A DNA stretch of 49,619 bases from Clostridiales bacterium (GTDB lineage: Bacteria > Bacillota > Clostridia > Lachnospirales > Lachnospiraceae), in assembly GCA_018374355.1 (NCBI GenBank), contig JAHAFI010000024.1, positions 1 through 49,619 on the forward strand. Direction: 5' to 3'. Position numbers and translations under genes: made by a program. This document shows, piece after piece, positions 7,546-15,434 of this stretch; position 1 is the stretch's first letter, and each line of letters begins with the position of its first letter. The notes under the pieces are model-generated. The model did not search any database. It was not told the DNA's origin and saw nothing but the letters and a program-made list of their open reading frames with translations.

Positions 7546-9747
7546 TTAATCCAGACGTATATTTTTCAAAGCCGCCGCAAATGCGTTATTTACCGGCTCC
7601 TTCGCCTCTTTCTGCTGCCTTTTCATATATGCGGCAACATCCTTTTTTGATACTCCCCCGCCTTCCGATTTCCTTCGTTCCTGAAATTTAGAAAGACGTT
7701 CTTTATGACCGCAGGAACATACAAACGTGCTGTCATCCCCTTTTCCGATCATCTCCATCTTTTTATGGCAGACCGGACAGCGGGCATTTGTCACACGGGA
7801 TACTGTCTCCCGATAGCCGCACTCCCTGTCCTGACATACCAGCAATTTGGCATTTTTACCATTTACTGCCAGAAGCCGCTTGCCGCAGTCGGGGCATTTT
7901 TTATTGGTCAGGTTATCGTGGCGGAAGGTTCCCTCTTCCGTCTTGATCTCTCTCAGAAGTTCCTCCGTATACTGACGGATTTCGTTCATAAATTTTCTGT
8001 CATCCAAACTTCCCCCCGCAATTTTGGAAAGCTTCATCTCCCAGTCCGCAGTCAGCTCCGGCTTTTTCAGATCAGAAGGCACCAGCTCTAAAAGCTGTTT
8101 TGCCTTGGAAGTGATATGAATCTCTTTTCCCTTTTTCTCCAAAAGGAAACTGTTAAATAATTTTTCTATGATATCCGCTCTGGTTGCTACTGTTCCCAGA
8201 CCGCCGGTTTCTCCCAGCGTCTTTGCCATTTCCCGGTTCTTAGATTCCATATATTTTACCGGATTTTCCATAGCTGACAGCAAGGCAGCTTCCGTAAAAC
8301 GGGCCGGAGGCGTTGTTTTTCCTTCCTTCAGAACAAACTGGACGTTTTTCAGCGCCTGCCCTTCCTCAAACCTCGGAAGCGTCTGGCCTTTCAGCTCACG
8401 GGAATCCTCCTCTTCCTCATAAGCTTCCTCCTCACCGGAACCATAGACCTCCCGGAATCCCTGCTGAAGGATCACATTTCCTCTGGCTGCAAGCTGTTCT
8501 CCACCGCACTCCGCCAAAAGCGTTGTCTCCTCGAAAATACAGGGAGGGTACAGCACGCTCAAAAATCTTCTCACCACCAAATCGTAGATTTTTCTCTCCT
8601 CCACAGTCATATGACTAAGATCCACGAACTGCTCCGTAGGAATGATGGCATGGTGATCGGAAACCTTGCTGTTATTTACAAAGGAAAGCTTCTTTGCCTC
8701 CAATTTTTGGCCTCGAATCTGACCTGCCAGCTTTTTGTAAGGCCCAACGGCGCAGGCCTCCAGCCTTTCCGGGATCGTTCCCACCACATCGGTGGTCAGA
8801 TACCGGGAATCTGTTCTGGGATAAGTCAGTACTTTATGGTTCTCATAAAGCCGCTGCATGATGTTCAGCGTTTCTTTAGCGGAAAATCCGAAAAATTTAT
8901 TTGCATCCCTCTGGAGCTCCGTCAGATCATAAAGAAGCGGGGGATAGGATTTCTTCTCCTTCTTCTCCACCTTTTTTATCACCAGTTTTTCTCTTTTCAT
9001 TTCCTCCAGAATTTTTTCCATCCGTTCTTTCTGGAAAGAACGGAAACTTCCGGATTTACTGTCTTTCCATGTAAAAGTCACGCCCTCTGTCTTTGCCTGA
9101 ATCCCAAAATAAGATTCCGGCACAAAGCTTCTGATTTCTTCCTCTCTTCGGGCAATCATGGCAAGCGTTGGGGTCTGCACCCGGCCGCAGGATAACTGGG
9201 CATTATATTTGCAGGTCAGGGCTCTGGTAGCGTTGATTCCCACCAGCCAGTCCGCTTCCGCTCTGGCCACAGCGGCGTGGTACAGATTTTCATATTCTTT
9301 CGCATCTTTCAGATGGGCAAATCCCTCTCGGATCGCTTTATCCGTCACAGAGGAAATCCACAGACGGCGGCAGGGCTTTTTATTTCCCGCCTTATCAAGA
9401 ATCCACCGGGCAACCAGTTCTCCCTCTCTTCCGGCATCTGTTGCGATTACAATGTCTTTGATATCTTTTCTGTGAATCAGGGTCTTTACGGTCTGATACT
9501 GTTTCCCCGTCTGGCGGATCACCTCCGTCTGAAGCGTCTTAGGCATAATCGGCAGATGTTCCATCTTCCATTCTTTGTATTTTTTATCGTACCCTTCCGG
9601 GTCCTGTAAAGTAACCAGATGTCCCATACCCCATGTTACAACATACTGATTTCCTTCGATAAAGCCATTGGTTTTCTTTGAACAGTTCAGCACTCTGGCA
9701 ATATCCCTTCCCACGGAAGGCTTCTCGGCAATCACTAATGTTTTCAT
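7546..9747 (-). CDS. topB: DNA topoisomerase III (type IA), zinc-ribbon form
   Basis: A 733-residue type IA topoisomerase that relaxes negative supercoils and decatenates DNA. The TOPRIM start IAEKPSVGRD (6-15) and ATDAGREGE (102-110) are clear, and the active-site tyrosine is Y309 in LTYPRTDSRYL. At the C-terminus (about 635-700) are Cys4-type ribbons: CPDCGK, CQDREC, CPVCHK and a final CSC. The start overlaps the stop of the ATP-grasp gene by four bases, so it is co-translated with it. A second, clearly different paralogue lies at 35.2-37.3 kb. Paired copies often reflect an acquired element-type topoisomerase, but this one sits among metabolic genes. Confidence 0.95.
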   Translation of the reverse strand: MKTLVIAEKPSVGRDIARVLNCSKKTNGFIEGNQYVVTWGMGHLVTLQDPEGYDKKYKEWKMEHLPIMPKTLQTEVIRQTGKQYQTVKTLIHRKDIKDIVIATDAGREGELVARWILDKAGNKKPCRRLWISSVTDKAIREGFAHLKDAKEYENLYHAAVARAEADWLVGINATRALTCKYNAQLSCGRVQTPTLAMIARREEEIRSFVPESYFGIQAKTEGVTFTWKDSKSGSFRSFQKERMEKILEEMKREKLVIKKVEKKEKKSYPPLLYDLTELQRDANKFFGFSAKETLNIMQRLYENHKVLTYPRTDSRYLTTDVVGTIPERLEACAVGPYKKLAGQIRGQKLEAKKLSFVNNSKVSDHHAIIPTEQFVDLSHMTVEERKIYDLVVRRFLSVLYPPCIFEETTLLAECGGEQLAARGNVILQQGFREVYGSGEEEAYEEEEDSRELKGQTLPRFEEGQALKNVQFVLKEGKTTPPARFTEAALLSAMENPVKYMESKNREMAKTLGETGGLGTVATRADIIEKLFNSFLLEKKGKEIHITSKAKQLLELVPSDLKKPELTADWEMKLSKIAGGSLDDRKFMNEIRQYTEELLREIKTEEGTFRHDNLTNKKCPDCGKRLLAVNGKNAKLLVCQDRECGYRETVSRVTNARCPVCHKKMEMIGKGDDSTFVCSCGHKERLSKFQERRKSEGGGVSKKDVAAYMKRQQKEAKEPVNNAFAAALKNIRLD

Positions 9748-11090
9748 GCTTCCTCTTCCTTTAAAACCAACGTAGCAACCGCCCGTTCATTGTACTGGGA
9801 GGAAATGATTCCTCCTGTGGAAAGGCGGGAATAAATCCCGGCAAACTCGCCGTTATACACATACAGCCCGGACATATTGGTGTAAGGATGAAATTCCGGC
9901 TCTGCATCCCTAAAGCAGATATTTTCTGTTCTGTAAGGGTGATAATATTCCTGATAAATGTAGCTCTTATTCCAGTTGCGGTTTACGATATCCTCCCAGT
10001 CATCGTCACTGTAATCAATACCTGCAAATACCCCTCTGGAAGCATAGGAATCCAGAGGCTTGATAATCCAGCGGTCCTTTTCATCCAAAAGCTCATTTTT
10101 ATTACAGAACCGGCTGTCCATCAGATTAGTATAGGGAATATGCTCTGTGACAAATTTCTGCTCCTCTTTATTTAAAAGATCCATGGTTGCTTTCTCTCTC
10201 AGCATCTTAAACAGCCATTTGTTATGAGGAATCTGGGTACAGATGGAGCCTATCACACAGACATTCTGATCCTTCACCGCCTGAATAAACGGCTGAATTT
10301 CCCGGTAATGCGCCATCACATCACAGGTAACTGCCCGGCGGTAGATCACATCAATGGGATGGCCTGATGCCGAATACAGCACACCATCACGATAGGTCAT
10401 ATCCCGGATATTGCAGATTTCAACTTCATATCCTGCTTTCTTGAAACGGGCCGCAAATTCTTTAAATTCATTGACACAGCAGTGATCCATAAAGTCGGTA
10501 ATCACCACATAAGGATTTTCCACCTTTTTTTCATAGGTTTCGTATAATTTCATCATGCTTTCCACCCAACTGTCATACAACTCAAAGGTGGAAAAATCGT
10601 ATTTTTTCATCATTTCCTGATGAACGTCATTCAGGGACAGGGCATCGTTCAGCACGTAATCCTCGTTCATAGCGCTGGTTCCGTCTGTATTGATCTCACA
10701 GAATTTAAAGCTCCAGTCTTCCTCATTAAAGAAAATATCAAAACGGGCAATGGGAAGAAGGGAATCATAAAGATTGGGGACCAGAATCAGTTCCTCCAGC
10801 TCCTTTGAAAACGGAAAATATTTCCGGTAAGAGGGATTATCCAGATATTCCCGAATTACCTTTTCCAGAATGCCGTATGTGGTCTTTACAATCCACCGGA
10901 AATATTCGATTTCCTTTTCTGTAAATATCTTTGGAATATGCAGGGTGTGTACCACCAGTCCCTCATACGCTGCGGTGGAGTGATCCAGATATTCCTTGAT
11001 CGCCGCTCCGGAAGCTTTACATTCTTCCCTGTGTTCTGCGATATACTGCCGATATTCCTCTGCAATCTGCTGCATTCTTTCACTCTTCAT
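9744..11090 (-). CDS. Permuted ATP-grasp ligase, glutathionylspermidine-synthase-like
   Basis: A 448-residue ligase that should couple a carboxylate to an amine using ATP. Visible conserved blocks are RFD (116-118), CEINTDGTSAMNED (131-144), WIIKPLDSYASRG (341-353) with a nucleotide-binding lysine, and NGEFAGIYSRLSTGG (413-427) near the end. The order resembles the synthetase domain of glutathionylspermidine synthase and circularly permuted ATP-grasp proteins. There is no N-terminal amidase domain. It starts 11 bases inside the end of the glutamate-cysteine ligase gene and overlaps topB by four bases. The tight coupling suggests that it uses gamma-glutamylcysteine, the product of its neighbour, as substrate; the amine partner is unknown. 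The family call is fairly firm; the reaction is inference. Confidence 0.75.
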   Translation of the reverse strand: MKSERMQQIAEEYRQYIAEHREECKASGAAIKEYLDHSTAAYEGLVVHTLHIPKIFTEKEIEYFRWIVKTTYGILEKVIREYLDNPSYRKYFPFSKELEELILVPNLYDSLLPIARFDIFFNEEDWSFKFCEINTDGTSAMNEDYVLNDALSLNDVHQEMMKKYDFSTFELYDSWVESMMKLYETYEKKVENPYVVITDFMDHCCVNEFKEFAARFKKAGYEVEICNIRDMTYRDGVLYSASGHPIDVIYRRAVTCDVMAHYREIQPFIQAVKDQNVCVIGSICTQIPHNKWLFKMLREKATMDLLNKEEQKFVTEHIPYTNLMDSRFCNKNELLDEKDRWIIKPLDSYASRGVFAGIDYSDDDWEDIVNRNWNKSYIYQEYYHPYRTENICFRDAEPEFHPYTNMSGLYVYNGEFAGIYSRLSTGGIISSQYNERAVATLVLKEEEA

Positions 11091-12312
11091 ATTTTTCTGC
11101 CAAACTCCTTTTTTCTTCTACAATCTTTTCCAACGGGCACAAATATGCCTGTTCATTTCCTGCCAGATGCTCTTTTGCGATAAGAATCACCTGCTTCACA
11201 TAGTCTGCGGCATCCATTCCATAGATTTTTCCCAAAAAGCCATGCTCCATCAGGCTGTCTTCCGATTCAAGAATCTCCTGCTCAGTCACATCCATGGACA
11301 AAATCTGCTCCAGTGCCCTGTCATGGAAGAAAATGCCTTTTATCAGAGCAAGATAGCCCATCACATAAGGAAATGGCATGCAATCCGCACCGCGAATCTC
11401 CAGATAGCTTTTCAGACGTACGTCCGGAAAAGCCATGGACATCACATGCTCCATATCCTCTTCTGTCAAATCCCGGTCCTGCCACAGCTCTGCCGTGGTT
11501 TTTTGTTCTGTGGGAATGGGTTCTCCATCATTGGGAATAAAAATCAGGGGAAGGTTCATCAAATACTCTGCGTAAGTGTGGAACCCAAACTCCCGTTCAA
11601 AAAGTCCCGGTATAATCCCACACCGTTTAGGATCCACATTTCTCCAGATCATCGTTCTTGCCAAATGCTTTTGATATGGTTTTCCCTCGAATACCGGACA
11701 GCAATCCGTAAGTAATTTTATAGCCGGCATCAGTATATAGGCTGCGCGTATCTTCCTCACAAAATCCCTCTCGCTAAAAAAATCCACGGAAATCTGCGCT
11801 GAAGCAGTTCCCCGCATCATGTTTGCCCCTGTGGTACCTGAGGATTTAAAATATGCATCCATATAGTCATACCGTTTTTTCGGGATCAGCTTCAGTTCTT
11901 CCCAGCAGCTTTTGGGCTGATAACCCAGCGTCACCAGCTCATAGCCAAATTCATTTAAAATCGGTGTGATCTGTTTTACAAAGCTTCCGTAAATATTCCG
12001 TATCTCACAGATTTCTCTGCGGGGATTGATACTGATCTCCAGCTGTGCCGCCGGTTCCAGCGTCAGGGAATAATCATTATTATACAAGCCTAACAAGTCA
12101 TTTTCTTCATAATATGCATGCGAATAGGAGGACTTTAACTTTTTCAGAATCGCCCCTATTCCACGCTCTCCATAATAGGAGACGCTCTCCCTTGTATCTT
12201 TCTTCACGATAAAATGCTCTACCTCCAGACCGAGCTTCTGACAGCAGTTCTGTTTGCAGCCGTTCTGAAAATATTCTATCAGCAGGGAAAGATTCCGTTC
12301 GTATTGGTTCAA
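11080..12312 (-). CDS. Glutamate-cysteine ligase family protein (GCS2/EgtA-like)
   Basis: About 410 residues. It should join glutamate and cysteine through the gamma-carboxyl, or perform a related amide ligation. Family motifs are GLEVEHFIV near the start, QLEISINPR for Mg-ATP and substrate binding, the GTASAQISVDF strand and SYLEIRGADCMPFPY. I prefer the TTG at 12312: GAGG lies 7 bases upstream, while the in-frame ATG at 12336 has no ribosome binding site and falls only about 14 bases after the predicted transcription start. It is the first gene of the unit with the ATP-grasp ligase, topB and malQ. It is not fused to a glutathione synthetase domain, unlike GshF. Confidence 0.85.
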   Translation of the reverse strand: MNQYERNLSLLIEYFQNGCKQNCCQKLGLEVEHFIVKKDTRESVSYYGERGIGAILKKLKSSYSHAYYEENDLLGLYNNDYSLTLEPAAQLEISINPRREICEIRNIYGSFVKQITPILNEFGYELVTLGYQPKSCWEELKLIPKKRYDYMDAYFKSSGTTGANMMRGTASAQISVDFFSERDFVRKIRAAYILMPAIKLLTDCCPVFEGKPYQKHLARTMIWRNVDPKRCGIIPGLFEREFGFHTYAEYLMNLPLIFIPNDGEPIPTEQKTTAELWQDRDLTEEDMEHVMSMAFPDVRLKSYLEIRGADCMPFPYVMGYLALIKGIFFHDRALEQILSMDVTEQEILESEDSLMEHGFLGKIYGMDAADYVKQVILIAKEHLAGNEQAYLCPLEKIVEEKRSLAEKYEE

Positions 12313-12356
12313 AATGCTACCTCGATTCTTTTCCATATTGTGTTATATCTAGTGTA

Positions 12357-12385
12357 AGTATATCGGAATCAAATCAAATAATCAA
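12357..12385 (-). promoter_or_regulatory. Promoter of the ligase pair-topB-malQ unit
   Basis: Minus-strand TTGATT and TATACT are separated by 17 bases. Transcription would begin near 12350, 38 bases ahead of the TTG start. No operator is obvious. Confidence 0.6.
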
Positions 12386-12405
12386 GGAATCCCCTTAAAA
12401 AATCC

Positions 12406-12549
12406 GTAACTATTCAGGACCCTGTCCTTCATAGTCACAAATGCATGCACACACACTGCATTTCATGCAGTGCGGCGCTCGTATATCTCGGGATTGACTT
12501 GCATTTGCAAGTCAACACCTCGCGGGACAGTAGAAGGCTGAACTGTTAC
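12406..12549. repeat. Structured palindromic element, family B, MITE-like
   Basis: The outer ends are inverted copies, GTAACTATTCAG at 12406 and CTGAACTGTTAC at 12538-12549 (10 of 12 positions pair). Inside are two near-perfect hairpins: CACTGCAT-TTC-ATGCAGTG (12454-12472) and TTGACTTGCA-TT-TGCAAGTCAA (12494-12515), followed by CCTCGCGGGAC. It has no coding capacity. It fills the gap between the ligase promoter and the tRNA promoter. The central palindrome plus a (C)GCGGGA tail recalls family A, so both may belong to one class of mobile or RNA-structured repeats. Only one copy lies in this window. Confidence 0.6.
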
Positions 12550-12580
12550 AAAAATCCTGCTAAAAAAGAGAAAAAAACTG

Positions 12581-12608
12581 TTGCCTTTTTCTGAAAATCA
12601 TGTATAAT
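12581..12608 (+). promoter_or_regulatory. Promoter of tRNA-Thr
   Basis: TTGCCT and TATAAT with a 16-base spacer lie 21 bases before the mature tRNA 5' end. This gives a very short 5' leader, as expected for a single tRNA gene. Confidence 0.75.
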
Positions 12609-12629
12609 AGTTGATGTGCCAAAGCACAG

Positions 12630-12702
12630 GCTGAAATAGCTCAGTCGGTAGAGCACTTCACTCGTAATGAAGGGGTCGTGAGTTCGAGTCTCATTTTCAG
12701 CT
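12630..12702 (+). tRNA. tRNA-Thr (anticodon CGT)
   Basis: A complete 73-nucleotide cloverleaf. The acceptor stem is GCTGAAA/TTTCAGC with discriminator T, the D arm is GCTC...GAGC, the anticodon arm is CTTCA-CTCGTAA-TGAAG with anticodon CGT (reads ACG), and the T arm is GTGAG-TTCGAGT-CTCAT (G-U and A-U pairs allowed). CCA is not encoded. It has its own promoter and terminator and stands alone between the family B element and the Uma2 gene. Confidence 0.96.
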
Positions 12703-12710
12703 TACTCTGA

Positions 12711-12753
12711 AAACACCAGAATGCCTGTAGGGAAAGGGCTTCTGGTGTTTTTT
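12711..12753 (+). terminator. Terminator of tRNA-Thr
   Basis: Stem AAACACCAGAA (12711-12721) pairs with TTCTGGTGTTT (12740-12750) and runs into T residues. It starts 8 bases after the tRNA. Confidence 0.9.
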
Positions 12754-12784
12754 CATATACTCATACACGGAAAGGAGTGTTACC

Positions 12785-13330
12785 ATGTCATTGCTAAAAG
12801 AACATTTTCACACTATCGAAGATATCTATAATCTCCCCGATGGTCAACGCGCCGAATTGATCAATGGTCAGATTTACAATATGGCTCCACCCAGTTATAT
12901 TCATCAGAAACTGGTATCCCAGTTCACCAAAATAATAGGTCACTACATTGATTCATCACGCGGCTCCTGCGAAGTTCTTCCTGCCCCGTTTGCTGTAAAT
13001 CTGACTGCAGACGGTAAAACTTACGTTGAACCAGATGTGAGTGTTATTTGTGACAAGACCAAGCTCACAGATAGAGGGTGCAGCGGTGCACCAGATTTTA
13101 TTATTGAAATTGTTTCTCCATCCAGCCGCCGCATGGACTATTCCACCAAAATGACACTGTACTCCGATGCAGGTGTAAGAGAATACTGGATTGTAGATCC
13201 GGTCAAAGAACGCACTACGCTTTACAGATTTGAAGAAGATGCTGCGCCGATGATTCTTACCTTTGATCAGCCTATTCAGGTCGGTATATACCGTGATTTA
13301 CAGATTACGGTTTCCGAATTATTGAAATAA
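12785..13330 (+). CDS. Uma2 family protein (putative PD-(D/E)XK-fold endonuclease)
   Basis: A 181-residue protein with the Uma2 pattern: AELINGQIY near residue 28, YVEPDVSVI near 80, PDFIIEIVSPSS near 103, and KMTLYSDAGVREYWIVDP near 120. The E...D...E-I-x-S arrangement matches the restriction-endonuclease-like fold assigned to this family, but no biological role is established for it. AAAGGAG lies 8 bases before the ATG. It is a single-gene unit between the tRNA terminator and a shared bidirectional terminator. Uma2 genes are common as dispersed copies in cyanobacteria and some Firmicutes; a mobile history is possible here but not shown. Confidence 0.88.
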   Translation: MSLLKEHFHTIEDIYNLPDGQRAELINGQIYNMAPPSYIHQKLVSQFTKIIGHYIDSSRGSCEVLPAPFAVNLTADGKTYVEPDVSVICDKTKLTDRGCSGAPDFIIEIVSPSSRRMDYSTKMTLYSDAGVREYWIVDPVKERTTLYRFEEDAAPMILTFDQPIQVGIYRDLQITVSELLK

Positions 13331-13377
13331 AAAACCGCCAAAATCCCTATGAATAATAGGCATTTTGGCGGTTTTTT
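13331..13377. terminator. Bidirectional terminator between the Uma2 and aminotransferase genes
   Basis: AAAACCGCCAAAAT pairs with ATTTTGGCGGTTTT, and T-runs occur on both strands. The two converging genes end on either side of it. Confidence 0.9.
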
Positions 13378-13389
13378 TAAGCACCCAGA

Positions 13390-14559
13390 CTACAATCTAC
13401 GAAACGCCTCCAAAGACCGCAAAACCTTTTCCGTCTCAATACAGTAAGCCATCCGAAAATAACCCGGACATCCAAAACTGTCCCCCGGTACAAGCAGCAG
13501 ATCCTCTTTCATCGCCCTCTTACAAAATGCTGTCCCGTCGCCTCCCGGAGCTTTCGGGAACATATAGAAGGTTCCTCCCGGACGCACAATGTCAAATCCC
13601 AGTCCGGTAAGTTCCCGGTAAAGAATCTCTGCGTTTTTCTCATACACTGACAGATCTGATGTCTCATACAGACACTCTGCCAATGCAAGCTGAATAATCG
13701 AAGCTGGACAATTATGCCCGATTCCCCGGGAAATCTGTCCGCACATCTCAACAATCGTCGCTGCATCCTCACATGATGGAGAGACAGCCACATAACCGAT
13801 TCGTTCTCCCGGAACCGACAGCGACTTGCTGAAGGAATAGCAGGTAATGGTATTCTTATAATACTTTGCAATATAAGGCGCATCCACACCGGAAAATACG
13901 ATCTCGCGATAAGGTTCATCGGAAATCAGATAAATTTCATGGCCATATTCTTCCTGTTTTCTTGCCAGAATCTCCGAAAGTGTCTTTACCGTCTCTGTGG
14001 TATATACAATTCCAGAAGGATTGTTAGGAGTATTGATCAGTACGGCAGTCACATCTGATGTCAGCATATCCTCAAATTTTTCAAAGTCAATCTGAAATCC
14101 CTTCAAATCCGGGGGAACTACTTTTAATTTAGCTCCTGTCAGATTTACATATGGGTGATACTCCGGGAAATACGGCGCAAATGTCAAAATAGAGTCCCCC
14201 GGAACAGTCACTGCCCGGAAAGCATGGGCCAGAGCCGCTGCCGCCCCGCTGCACATAAAAATATGCTCTTTCTTATAAGCAACCTGAAAGCGGTCCGACA
14301 ATGACTTTGCCACCGCCTCCCGCACATCGTCGATTCCCAGACTGGGACTGTATCCGTGAAGTTCCAGCGGTTCTTTCGTCTTCAGGAGTTCCTCCATTTT
14401 TTTCGTGAATTTTTCCGGGGCCGGAACCGAAGGGTTTCCCAGACTGTAATCAAAAACATTTTCTCTTCCAATCTCTTTTGCCCGCTCCATTCCATAAGCA
14501 AAAATCTCGCGGATCACCGATTTTGCTCCCAACATTTTTCTGTACTGTTCTGCTATCAT
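13390..14559 (-). CDS. PLP-dependent aminotransferase, class I (aspartate aminotransferase-like)
   Basis: A 389-residue fold-type I aminotransferase. SFSKSLSVPGERIGY places the PLP lysine at K245, SDEPYRE the Asp/Tyr pair at D214 and Y217, and NTPNNPSG the conserved asparagine near 180. The N-terminal YSLGNPSVPAP is typical of Clostridia aspartate/aromatic transaminases. It starts at an ATG overlapping the MscS stop by four bases and is probably the third gene of glgB-mscS-aminotransferase. The amino donor cannot be told from motifs alone. Length and key residues are intact. Confidence 0.92.
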   Translation of the reverse strand: MIAEQYRKMLGAKSVIREIFAYGMERAKEIGRENVFDYSLGNPSVPAPEKFTKKMEELLKTKEPLELHGYSPSLGIDDVREAVAKSLSDRFQVAYKKEHIFMCSGAAAALAHAFRAVTVPGDSILTFAPYFPEYHPYVNLTGAKLKVVPPDLKGFQIDFEKFEDMLTSDVTAVLINTPNNPSGIVYTTETVKTLSEILARKQEEYGHEIYLISDEPYREIVFSGVDAPYIAKYYKNTITCYSFSKSLSVPGERIGYVAVSPSCEDAATIVEMCGQISRGIGHNCPASIIQLALAECLYETSDLSVYEKNAEILYRELTGLGFDIVRPGGTFYMFPKAPGGDGTAFCKRAMKEDLLLVPGDSFGCPGYFRMAYCIETEKVLRSLEAFRRL

Positions 14560-15434
14560 TTCATGTCTGCTCCTTGTACTTTTTCACCTGTCTGTTTCGG
14601 AAATTCCTTCACATGTACATCCATCTGAGGAAATGGAATCTGGATTCCGTTTTTGTCAAATTCCAGCTTGATTTCCTCCTGCATTCTCCATTTGGTGGGC
14701 CAGAATTCCTCTGTCTTTACCCATGCCCGAAGCCCTAAAATCACGGCGCTGTCTGCAAGCTGATCTACAAATATCTGAATCTCTTCCCTCTCCAAAAGCT
14801 CCGGGTCCTTTTCAATCAGTTCCCGAATAATCTCTTTGGCTTTCAGAAGGTCTGCATCGTAGGAAATTCCCACCTTGACCTCTAAGCGGCGCTTATCCAT
14901 AGCTGTAACATTGGTAATGCTGTTATTGGTCAGCATGGAATTGGGAATTACAATCCGGCGGCTGTCTACCGTCATCAGGGTAGTGTAATACAGTTCAATT
15001 TTTTCCACAGTTCCCTCGTTCTTTTCTCCATTTTCAATAATATAATCTCCCACGGAAAACGGGCGAAGGAACAGGATGATCAGTCCTCCTGCAAAGTTTG
15101 ACAATCCGCCCTGCAGTGCCAAACTGATGGCAACTCCGGCAGAACCTACCAGAGCCGCCACAGACGTTTTATCCACACCCAGATTTCCGGCAATTGTCAA
15201 AATCAGCATTACGTGAAGACCGATTTTTACCAGCGATAAAAGGAAACTTTTTGCAGCTTCATCCGTTCCGAAACGGGTCATCTGTTTTCGAAGCCCACGG
15301 CACAGCCATCCGATTATTTTTGAACCAACCACATAGACGACCAGTGCCAGAATTACTTTGATAATAAAGTCTACCGGTCCCTCTTTGGGCGAATCAGTCA
15401 GCCATAGCCAAAAGGTTTTCATCGTATCTGTCAT
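14556..15434 (-). CDS. Small-conductance mechanosensitive channel, MscS family
   Basis: A 292-residue inner-membrane channel that opens under membrane tension to release solutes. Three transmembrane helices are visible (about 23-45, 65-85 and 95-125). The third is the Gly/Ala-rich pore helix (VAALVGSAGVAISLALQGGLSN), followed by the FLRPFSVGDYI entry to the beta domain and the alpha/beta C-terminal vestibule. Its start overlaps the branching enzyme stop by one base (TAATG) and its stop overlaps the aminotransferase start. Coupling to glycogen synthesis could reflect a shared osmotic theme, which is speculation. Confidence 0.95.
   Translation of the reverse strand: MTDTMKTFWLWLTDSPKEGPVDFIIKVILALVVYVVGSKIIGWLCRGLRKQMTRFGTDEAAKSFLLSLVKIGLHVMLILTIAGNLGVDKTSVAALVGSAGVAISLALQGGLSNFAGGLIILFLRPFSVGDYIIENGEKNEGTVEKIELYYTTLMTVDSRRIVIPNSMLTNNSITNVTAMDKRRLEVKVGISYDADLLKAKEIIRELIEKDPELLEREEIQIFVDQLADSAVILGLRAWVKTEEFWPTKWRMQEEIKLEFDKNGIQIPFPQMDVHVKEFPKQTGEKVQGADMK

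Noticed and set aside
8611..9195. 194-codon plus-strand ORF opposite topoisomerase III
   Set aside because: Complement of a certain topB; composition rich in His, Cys and Phe as expected of an antisense frame.
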